Assembly (NCBI GenBank): GCA_902363675.1
Contig: CABJAV010000007.1
Coordinates: 70,667 to 134,666, forward strand
Length of the DNA stretch: 64,000 bases
Source: Lachnospiraceae bacterium
GTDB lineage: Bacteria; Bacillota; Clostridia; Lachnospirales; Lachnospiraceae
Direction: 5' to 3'
Position numbers and translations under genes: made by a program
Notes under the pieces: model-generated
The model's input: the letters and a program-made list of their open reading frames with translations, nothing else
What the model was told of the DNA's origin: nothing
Databases searched by the model: none
Part shown: positions 57,727-64,000 of the stretch, one piece after another
How positions within the stretch are numbered: the stretch's first letter is position 1
How the letters are laid out: every line of letters begins with the position of its first letter

Positions 57727-58895
57727 TGAGAGACCCGTTATCAAAAACAATTAAAACAATTCAGCCATCTGGTATCCGAAAGTTTTTCGATATTGTCAGT
57801 GAGATGGATGATGCAATTTCCCTTGGTGTTGGAGAACCTGATTTTGACACACCTTGGCATATTCGTGATGAGGGCATCTATTCCCTCGAAAAAGGAAGAA
57901 CATTTTATACGTCCAATGCCGGTTTAAAAGAATTGAAGATCGAGATCGCCAAATTTTTAAGCCGCAGATATGGACTTACTTATGATTACAATAAAGAGAT
58001 GCTGGTAACGATCGGCGGAAGTGAGGCAATTGATATTGCAATGCGCGCCATGTTGGATCCGGGTGATGAAGTAATCATCCCGCAGCCGAGCTATGTATCG
58101 TATCTGCCTTGTGCTGTGCTTGCAAATGGTACACCGGTCATTATTGATCTGAAGGCTGAGAATGAATTCCGTCTGACTGCAGAGGAGTTAGAGGCTGCAA
58201 TTACACCAAAGACAAAGATTCTGGTACTGCCGTTCCCAAACAACCCGACCGGTGCGGTAATGGAGAAAAAGGACTTAGAGGCGATTGCAGAAGTTATTAT
58301 CAAACATGATATCTTTGTAATCAGTGATGAAATTTATTCAGAACTTACCTATCTGGAAAAGCATGTTTCGATTGCTTCTCTTCCGGGAATGAAGGAACGC
58401 ACGATTGTCATCAATGGATTTTCCAAGTCTCATGCAATGACCGGATGGCGTCTTGGCTACGCATGCGGACCGGCAGAAATCATCAAACAGATGATCAAGA
58501 TTCATCAGTTCGCAATCATGTGTGCACCGACAACAAGTCAGTACGCAGCCGTTGAAGCAATGCGCAACGGAGACGAGGATGTGCAGATGATGCGTGAGGA
58601 GTACAACGGAAGACGCCGTTATCTGATGCAGCGTTTTAAAGAAATGGGATTGTCCTGTTTTGAGCCGTTTGGTGCTTTTTATGTGTTCCCATGCATCAAA
58701 GAGTTTGGCATGACATCGGATGAGTTTGCAACTAAACTGTTGCAGTCCAAGAAAGTTGCTGTGGTACCGGGTACCGCGTTCGGTGCATCAGGAGAGGGAT
58801 TTATCCGTATTTCTTATGCATACTCACTGGAAGATTTAAAACTTGCACTTTCCCGTGTGGAAGAGTTCATCAATGAACTGCGGGCTGCAAAATAA
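57726..58895 (+). CDS. Class I/II aminotransferase (PatA/aspartate aminotransferase-like)
   Basis: A PLP enzyme of 389 residues. The PLP lysine lies in GFSKSHAMTGWRLGY. FPNNPTGAV and SDEIYSELTY are the usual cofactor contacts, and the N-terminal GVGEPDFDTP is typical. Amino donor unknown; the PatA-like group acts on several amino acids. Translationally coupled to the Lrp regulator ahead of it. Confidence 0.9.
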   Translation: MRDPLSKTIKTIQPSGIRKFFDIVSEMDDAISLGVGEPDFDTPWHIRDEGIYSLEKGRTFYTSNAGLKELKIEIAKFLSRRYGLTYDYNKEMLVTIGGSEAIDIAMRAMLDPGDEVIIPQPSYVSYLPCAVLANGTPVIIDLKAENEFRLTAEELEAAITPKTKILVLPFPNNPTGAVMEKKDLEAIAEVIIKHDIFVISDEIYSELTYLEKHVSIASLPGMKERTIVINGFSKSHAMTGWRLGYACGPAEIIKQMIKIHQFAIMCAPTTSQYAAVEAMRNGDEDVQMMREEYNGRRRYLMQRFKEMGLSCFEPFGAFYVFPCIKEFGMTSDEFATKLLQSKKVAVVPGTAFGASGEGFIRISYAYSLEDLKLALSRVEEFINELRAAK

Positions 58896-58913
58896 GATAG
58901 GACAGGATAGATT

Positions 58914-59417
58914 ATGGCAAAGCTGAATATCGTTTTACATGAGCCGGAGATTCCGGCAAATACAGGAAATATCGGGCGTACCTGCGTAGCAACAGGTACG
59001 CGCCTTCATCTCATCGAGCCGCTTGGCTTTTCTCTTTCTGAGAAACATTTAAAGCGTGCCGGTATGGATTACTGGAAAGACCTCGATGTGACGACATATG
59101 AGAATTGGGAGGATTTCTGTAAAAGAAATCCGGGCGCAAAGATCTATTATGCGACAACAAAAGGAAGACATGTGTATTCGGATGTGCAGTACGAACCGGA
59201 CTGCTACATTATGTTTGGAAAAGAGAGTGCGGGAATTCCGGAGGAGATTTTGAAAGAAAATCCGGATACCTGTGTGCGGATTCCAATGATCGGGGAGACA
59301 CGCTCACTCAATTTATCCAATTCAGTTGCCATCGTATTATACGAGGCACTCAGACAGAATCAATTTGACCATATGAAGTTGGAAGGACAGCTCCACAGAC
59401 TGAGCTGGGATGATTAA
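58914..59417 (+). CDS. trmL: tRNA (cytidine/uridine-34-2'-O)-methyltransferase
   Basis: SPOUT-fold enzyme that methylates the ribose at wobble position 34 of certain leucine tRNAs. The 167-residue protein has [20 protein letters not shown] at the start and the knot motifs [13 protein letters not shown] and [19 protein letters not shown]. Full length for the family. Confidence 0.93.
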   Translation: MAKLNIVLHEPEIPANTGNIGRTCVATGTRLHLIEPLGFSLSEKHLKRAGMDYWKDLDVTTYENWEDFCKRNPGAKIYYATTKGRHVYSDVQYEPDCYIMFGKESAGIPEEILKENPDTCVRIPMIGETRSLNLSNSVAIVLYEALRQNQFDHMKLEGQLHRLSWDD

Positions 59418-59418
59418 G

Positions 59419-60270
59419 ATGGGAATTATCAAAGCAAAAAACCTGGTACATGAATTTATCCGAAGAGATGAAGAGGGCAATGTGGAATCCATTAACACGG
59501 CACTTGACCATGTGAATCTGGATGTGAAGCAGGGACAGTTCATTGCAATCCTCGGACACAATGGTTCCGGAAAATCGACACTGGCAAAGCACATCAATTC
59601 GCTTTTGACACCGAGTGAAGGCGTTCTGTGGGTAGATGGAATGGATGTACTCGATGAGGAGAATACCATACCGGTCCGAAAGACGGCAGGTATGGTATTT
59701 CAGAATCCGGACAACCAGATTATCGCCAGCGTGGTAGAAGAGGATGTCGGATTTGGACCGGAAAATATCGGCGTGCCAACGGACGAAATCTGGGAGAGAG
59801 TCAATCACAGCCTGGAAGTCGTGGACATGACAAAATACCGACATCATTCGCCGAATAAACTTTCCGGTGGGCAAAAGCAGCGTGTCGCAATCGCGGGAGT
59901 TCTTGCCATGGAACCAAAGTGTATTGTATTTGATGAACCGACCGCCATGCTTGATCCGAACGGACGAAAGGAAGTCATCGAGACGGCGCATGCCTTAAAC
60001 CGTGAGAAGGGTGTTACCATTCTTCTGATCACTCATTATATGGAAGAAGTGGTAGGCGCGGATTACGTTTATGTGATGGAAAAAGGAAAAATCGTTATGG
60101 ACGGTACACCGCGTGAAATTTTTTCAAAGGTGGACGAGCTGAAAGCGCACCGCCTGGACGTACCACAGGCAACACTTGTTGCAGATGAACTTCAGAAAGC
60201 GGGGGTTCCGATTCCGTCAGGAATTTTGACCAGAGAAGAACTGGTTGATGAAATTATGAAGCTGGCATAG
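59419..60270 (+). CDS. ecfA1: Energy-coupling factor transporter ATPase 1
   Basis: One of two ATPases of a group II ECF vitamin transporter. The 283 residues have P-loop [10 protein letters not shown]-loop FQNPDNQ, signature LSGGQKQR and Walker [16 protein letters not shown] 59419 matches the usual family start; ATG 59410 overlapping trmL is also possible. With ecfA2 and ecfT it forms the shared energising module. No S component is encoded here; S units must lie elsewhere. Confidence 0.95.
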   Translation: MGIIKAKNLVHEFIRRDEEGNVESINTALDHVNLDVKQGQFIAILGHNGSGKSTLAKHINSLLTPSEGVLWVDGMDVLDEENTIPVRKTAGMVFQNPDNQIIASVVEEDVGFGPENIGVPTDEIWERVNHSLEVVDMTKYRHHSPNKLSGGQKQRVAIAGVLAMEPKCIVFDEPTAMLDPNGRKEVIETAHALNREKGVTILLITHYMEEVVGADYVYVMEKGKIVMDGTPREIFSKVDELKAHRLDVPQATLVADELQKAGVPIPSGILTREELVDEIMKLA

Positions 60271-60293
60271 AAAGTTGAATGAAGGAATAGAAG

Positions 60294-61145
60294 ATGTCTA
60301 TCATACTCGATAAAATTAATTACAGTTATAGTGAAGGAACTGCATATCAGATCCAGGCACTGAAAAATGTAAATTTGGAAATAAAAGATGGTCAGTTTAT
60401 CGGTGTCATCGGACATACCGGCTCAGGAAAGTCTACATTGACACAGTTGCTGAATGGACTGTTAAAAGCTACCAGCGGTCATATATATGTCGATGGTGAG
60501 GATATTTATGATGAAGATTACGATATGAAAAAACTTCGTAACAAGGTCGGACTTGTATTTCAGTATCCGGATCACCAATTGTTCGAGACAACCAATTTCG
60601 AAGATGTCTGCTTTGGACCGAAGAATCAGGGACTTGACCGAAAGACGGTGGAGCTGCGTGCTTATGAGGCTTTGCGTCAGGTAAAATTCCCGGAAGATTT
60701 ATATTATCAGCCGCCGTTTGATTTGTCCGGAGGCCAGAAGCGCCGTGTGGCAATTGCGGGAGTGCTTGCCATGAAACCGGATGTGCTGATTCTGGACGAG
60801 CCGACAGCAGGGCTTGATCCGGCCGGAAGGGATGAGATACTTGGTCTCGTGTCGGATATGCATAAGAATCTTGGCATTACGATCATACTTGTTTCGCACA
60901 GCATGGAAGATGTGGCTGAGTATGTGGAGCGGATCATTGTAATGAATCAGGGCGAAGTGATGTATGATGCACCGCCGAAGGATGTGTATGCCCATTATAA
61001 GGAATTGGAAGCCGTTGGCCTGGCAGCACCGCAGGTTACGTATCTGATGCATGATCTGGCCAGCTGTGGACTTGCCGTGGACACAAGTGCAACAACCGTA
61101 AAGGAAGCTGCAAAGGCAATCGCAGAAGCTTTACGTCGATCATAA
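60294..61145 (+). CDS. ecfA2: Energy-coupling factor transporter ATPase 2
   Basis: The second ECF ATPase, 283 residues: GHTGSGKST, FQYPDHQLFE, LSGGQKRRVAIAG and LILDEPTAGLDP. The FEDVCFGPKNQG stretch distinguishes EcfA2. Stands between ecfA1 and ecfT with short gaps, as in most Firmicutes. Confidence 0.95.
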   Translation: MSIILDKINYSYSEGTAYQIQALKNVNLEIKDGQFIGVIGHTGSGKSTLTQLLNGLLKATSGHIYVDGEDIYDEDYDMKKLRNKVGLVFQYPDHQLFETTNFEDVCFGPKNQGLDRKTVELRAYEALRQVKFPEDLYYQPPFDLSGGQKRRVAIAGVLAMKPDVLILDEPTAGLDPAGRDEILGLVSDMHKNLGITIILVSHSMEDVAEYVERIIVMNQGEVMYDAPPKDVYAHYKELEAVGLAAPQVTYLMHDLASCGLAVDTSATTVKEAAKAIAEALRRS

Positions 61146-61154
61146 GGAGAAAAT

Positions 61155-61970
61155 ATGTTAAGAGATATCACTCTGGGCCAGTATTATCCGGCAGATTCTG
61201 TCGTACATAAACTGGATCCCCGTGTAAAACTGTTTGCAACTTTGATATATATCATTGCATTATTTACATTTCGAGGAATTCTTGGATTGGCTTTGATCAC
61301 AGGAATGCTGATTTTTATGATTAAAATTTCCAAGGTTCCGCTTAAGTTTATTGTAAAAGGTCTCAAAGCAATTGTTGTGTTACTCTTGATCACGGCAGTG
61401 TTCAACCTGCTTTTTACACCAGGTGGAACGCAGTTCTGGCACCGGGGACCATTTTATATTACCAGCACCGGTATCATGAATGCGGTACTTATGACGATCC
61501 GACTTATTTATCTGATCATTGGCACTTCACTTATGACACTGACAACGACACCGAATCAGTTGACGGATGGTTTGGAAAAAGCGCTTGGTGGACTCAACCG
61601 GATTCATATTCCGGTACATGCAATTGCCATGATGATGTCCATTGCGCTTCGCTTTATTCCAATTTTAATAGAAGAAACCGACAAGATCATGAAAGCACAG
61701 ATGGCAAGAGGTGCAGATTTTGAAAATGGTAATCTGATTCAGAAAGCAAAGAATATGATTCCGCTTTTGATTCCGCTTTTTGTATCTGCATTTCGTCGTG
61801 CCGATGATCTTGCGATGGCGATGGAAGCCCGCTGTTACAATGGTGGTGACGGAAGAACCAAGATGAAACCGCTGCGTTATAATAAGACAGACCACATCGC
61901 ATATGTGATTCTGCTTGTATTTTTAGTGCTTGTAATTGCAGCAAGAATTCTGCTTTCCTGGCCACAGTAA
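61155..61970 (+). CDS. ecfT: Energy-coupling factor transporter transmembrane protein
   Basis: The T component that joins the ATPases to substrate-binding S subunits. The 271-residue protein has several membrane helices and the cytoplasmic coupling motifs AQMARGAD and AMEARCYNGG near the C-terminus. Located as usual directly after the two ATPase genes and ahead of truA. Confidence 0.94.
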   Translation: MLRDITLGQYYPADSVVHKLDPRVKLFATLIYIIALFTFRGILGLALITGMLIFMIKISKVPLKFIVKGLKAIVVLLLITAVFNLLFTPGGTQFWHRGPFYITSTGIMNAVLMTIRLIYLIIGTSLMTLTTTPNQLTDGLEKALGGLNRIHIPVHAIAMMMSIALRFIPILIEETDKIMKAQMARGADFENGNLIQKAKNMIPLLIPLFVSAFRRADDLAMAMEARCYNGGDGRTKMKPLRYNKTDHIAYVILLVFLVLVIAARILLSWPQ

Positions 61971-61987
61971 CCGATAGGAACGAATGT

Positions 61988-62722
61988 ATGCGTGTAAAAA
62001 TGATAGTTGCCTACGATGGCACGAATTACAGTGGCTGGCAGGTTCAGCCGAATGGAATTACCATTGAACAGAAGCTCAATGAGGCGCTGACCGCGCTTTT
62101 AAAGGAAGAAATTAAAGTCACGGGAGCCAGCCGCACAGATGCTGGTGTGCATTCTTTGGGAAATGTCTGTATCTTTGACACAACGACAAGGATGCCGGCT
62201 GAGAAAATCAGTTATGCAGTCAATCAGAGACTTCCAGAGGACATTGTCGTGCAGGATTCCTGCGAGGTGGATGAGAGTTTTCACCCGCGTTTTTCAAAAA
62301 GCCGTAAGACATACGAATACCGGATTTTGAACCGGAGATTCCGGATGCCTACCCGCAGACTGGATACGTATTTTTATCATCATGCACTGGATGTTGAAAA
62401 AATGCAGGATGCTGCACAGTATCTGGTAGGGGAACATGATTTCAAAAGTTTCTGTGCGGCAAATGCACAGTCGCAGACCAGTATACGCACCATTTATACC
62501 TGTACCGTTACCCGGGAGCATGATATTATTACCATTCGCGTACAGGGAAACGGTTTTTTGTACAATATGGTCCGCATCATTGCGGGGACTTTGATCAAAG
62601 TCGGATGCGGGGAATGGAAACCGGAGGATATGAAAGCAATCCTTGCTGCGTGTGACCGCAGTGCGGCCGGTCCGACAGCTCCGGCGCATGGCCTGACTAT
62701 GATTGGACTGGACTATGAGTAG
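61988..62722 (+). CDS. truA: tRNA pseudouridine(38-40) synthase
   Basis: Forms pseudouridine at positions 38-40 of tRNA anticodon stems. The 244-residue protein has the catalytic aspartate Asp51 in ASRTDAGVHS, GTNYSGWQVQ at the start, and GNGFLYNMVRIIAG near the end. Follows ecfT after 17 bases. Confidence 0.96.
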   Translation: MRVKMIVAYDGTNYSGWQVQPNGITIEQKLNEALTALLKEEIKVTGASRTDAGVHSLGNVCIFDTTTRMPAEKISYAVNQRLPEDIVVQDSCEVDESFHPRFSKSRKTYEYRILNRRFRMPTRRLDTYFYHHALDVEKMQDAAQYLVGEHDFKSFCAANAQSQTSIRTIYTCTVTREHDIITIRVQGNGFLYNMVRIIAGTLIKVGCGEWKPEDMKAILAACDRSAAGPTAPAHGLTMIGLDYE

Positions 62723-62752
62723 AAATTTGTAGGATAAGGACATAAAATCTGC

Positions 62753-62781
62753 TTGACAAGTTCAGACCAAGGTAATATAAT
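62753..62781 (+). promoter_or_regulatory. rplM-rpsI promoter
   Basis: Perfect TTGACA (62753-62758) and perfect TATAAT (62776-62781) with a 17-base spacer: a full consensus promoter, as expected for ribosomal protein genes. Confidence 0.9.
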
Positions 62782-62783
62782 AT

Positions 62784-62890
62784 GTAAGTCTGTGATAGTA
62801 CGTAAATGTAAGCCAAAGCCCCGGCGAGCATTTAAACTATATAGAAAAGCAGAACGCGGCGAAGTAGCGTCCGGACATTACGAGACTTAC
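62784..62890 (+). ncRNA. Structured rplM leader, candidate L13 leader
   Basis: GTAAGTCT (62784-62791) pairs with AGACTTAC (62883-62890). Next to it CGTAAATGT pairs with ACATTACG (62875-62882) with one bulged base. This makes a long closing helix around GC-rich inner hairpins. L13 leader RNAs are known ahead of rplM-rpsI in Firmicutes and allow autoregulation by L13. I infer the same here; the consensus cannot be checked. About 50 bases of A-rich sequence follow, ending in GAGGAGG ahead of the start. Confidence 0.55.
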
Positions 62891-62939
62891 GCCTGTTCGC
62901 AAAAGTATTATGGATATCATCAATTGAGGAGGAAAACCC

Positions 62940-63368
62940 ATGAAAACATTTATGGCTAGTCCTGCTACTATCGATAGAAAATGGTATGTAGTAGACGCTG
63001 AAGGTAAGACATTAGGACGTTTAGCATCAGAAGTTGCTAAGGTATTAAGAGGAAAGAATAAAGCAATCTTCACACCACATATTGATACCGGTGATTATGT
63101 AATCGTTGTCAACGCTGAGAAGATTAAGGTTACAGGTAAGAAGTTAGACCAGAAGATTTACTATCGTCATTCTGATTATGTTGGAGGAATGAAGGAGACA
63201 ACTCTTAAGGAAATGCTCAACAAGCACCCAGAGCGTGTTATTGAGTACGCTGTTAAGGGAATGCTTCCAAAGGGACCTTTAGGACGTCAGATGTATACTA
63301 AGTTATTCGTATACGCTGGTCCAGACCACAAGCATGCAGCACAGAAGCCAGAAGCTTTAACATTCTAA
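62940..63368 (+). CDS. rplM: 50S ribosomal protein L13
   Basis: A 142-residue ribosomal protein with the L13 core: [36 protein letters not shown] and [12 protein letters not shown]. Normal length. GAGGAGG precedes the start. First gene of the rplM-rpsI operon. Confidence 0.98.
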   Translation: MKTFMASPATIDRKWYVVDAEGKTLGRLASEVAKVLRGKNKAIFTPHIDTGDYVIVVNAEKIKVTGKKLDQKIYYRHSDYVGGMKETTLKEMLNKHPERVIEYAVKGMLPKGPLGRQMYTKLFVYAGPDHKHAAQKPEALTF

Positions 63369-63387
63369 TAGAGGGAGGTAAATCACA

Positions 63388-63780
63388 TTGGCTACTACAA
63401 AGTATTACGGAACAGGAAGAAGAAAATCATCTGTTGCTAGAGTATATTTAGTACCTGGAACAGGAAAGATTACAATTAATAAAAGAGATATTGATGAGTA
63501 TTTAGGACTCGAGACATTAAAGGTTGTTGTTCGTCAGCCATTAGTTGCAACTGAGACAATTGACAAGTTTGACGTATTAGTAAACGTTAGAGGTGGCGGA
63601 TACTCAGGACAGGCTGGAGCAATCAGACACGGTATCGCTCGTGCATTACTTCAGGTGGATGCAGAGTACAGACCTACACTTAAGTCTGCTGGATTCTTAA
63701 CAAGAGATCCACGTATGAAAGAGCGTAAGAAGTACGGTCTCAAAGCAGCTCGTCGCGCTCCGCAGTTCAGCAAGCGATAA
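63388..63780 (+). CDS. rpsI: 30S ribosomal protein S9
   Basis: A 130-residue protein with [14 protein letters not shown] at the start, [19 protein letters not shown] in the middle, and the basic tail ending in RRAPQFSKR that reaches the P-site tRNA. Starts with TTG at 63388 behind GGGAGGT. Normal partner of rplM. Confidence 0.98.
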   Translation: MATTKYYGTGRRKSSVARVYLVPGTGKITINKRDIDEYLGLETLKVVVRQPLVATETIDKFDVLVNVRGGGYSGQAGAIRHGIARALLQVDAEYRPTLKSAGFLTRDPRMKERKKYGLKAARRAPQFSKR

Positions 63781-63811
63781 TCGACTGCTCAGACTATATC
63801 AAAATGGTTCA

Positions 63812-63845
63812 AAAAGCCCGGAAAATCAAGGTTTTCCGGGCTTTT
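63812..63845 (+). terminator. rpsI terminator
   Basis: AAAAGCCCGGAAAA and TTTTCCGGGCTTTT form a perfect 14-base stem with a six-base loop. A group II intron starts five bases behind it. Confidence 0.9.
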
Positions 63846-63849
63846 GCTA

Positions 63850-64000
63850 GTGTGCCGAGCATGGCACTAATCTTACTGGTGAAAGTCCAGTCACGGGTAT
63901 TTACCGCCAAGTGTAGTGAACCACAAGTCGGTACCAGTAATGGTATGGATGAAGGAAGTGGTGTAACAAAGTTCTTGAGCCTACGTACAGAAACTTGATA
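63850..64000 (+). mobile_element. 5' end of a group II intron (cut by the window edge)
   Basis: The sequence from 63850 opens with GTGTGCCGAGCATGGCAC and continues with GGTGAAAGTCC. It shows the GTGYG start and the conserved domain I elements of bacterial group II introns. It runs on to the window end; the rest, probably with a reverse transcriptase gene, lies outside. The open frame across it (63804-63998) is not a gene. Insertion directly after a terminator hairpin is typical of some intron classes. Confidence 0.7.

Noticed and set aside
63804..63998. 64-codon frame at the window end
   Set aside because: It crosses the rpsI terminator and the group II intron; the sequence is explained as RNA structure.

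Overview
The window is a bacterial chromosome segment from a low-to-moderate GC Firmicute. The F-type ATP synthase operon, the ECF transporter module next to truA-rplM-rpsI, the zinc-ribbon membrane proteins, the VanW-like protein and the AGGAGG-type ribosome binding sites fit a gut Clostridia of the Lachnospiraceae kind. The family assignment is an inference from gene content; no rRNA gene is present to confirm it.

Layout. 1-6.7 kb: upstream terminator, then atpB-E-F-H-A-G-D-C. 6.7-9.0 kb: two minus-strand membrane-anchored envelope proteins. 9.1-10.8 kb: guaA with its own promoter and terminator. 10.8-29.5 kb: an AT-rich accessory island that starts directly behind guaA with a relaxase lacking its catalytic end. 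It carries a type I restriction-modification operon (HTH regulator, hsdM, hsdS, a DUF3800 protein, hsdR). A second, tightly packed four-gene module follows: N6-adenine methylase, a protein with two GHKL ATPase modules, a receiver-like protein and an HNH nuclease. Then come an AlbA_2/GHKL regulator, a small two-gene unit behind an unusual helically phased repeat array, a Spx/ArsC-like protein and a RhuM-like protein. 29.7-33.3 kb: response regulator, ABC ATPase, permease and histidine kinase. 33.3-35.2 kb: a gene graveyard with RHS and SUKH immunity fragments and a GC-rich, possibly structured stretch. 35.3-36.8 kb: a predicted nuclease-helicase.

36.9-64 kb is mostly housekeeping: a FUSC-like membrane protein; a pantothenate operon (ketopantoate reductase-like, panB, panC, panD) with a structured leader; a DMT transporter with cysE; an SseB-like protein; ybaK; a TetR-MMPL-YhgE-like efflux unit; a DEDDh exonuclease; a VanW protein; an Lrp regulator with an aminotransferase; trmL; ecfA1-ecfA2-ecfT-truA; and rplM-rpsI behind a structured leader. 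The window ends inside the 5' part of a group II intron inserted just after the rpsI terminator.

The strongest candidate for an undescribed system is the module at 20053-24840. It couples a DNA methylase and a Septu/retron-type HNH nuclease to an ATPase that looks like a MORC-type GHKL domain fused to a histidine-kinase core, with a receiver-like protein encoded between them. It reads like a restriction system controlled by two-component-style logic.
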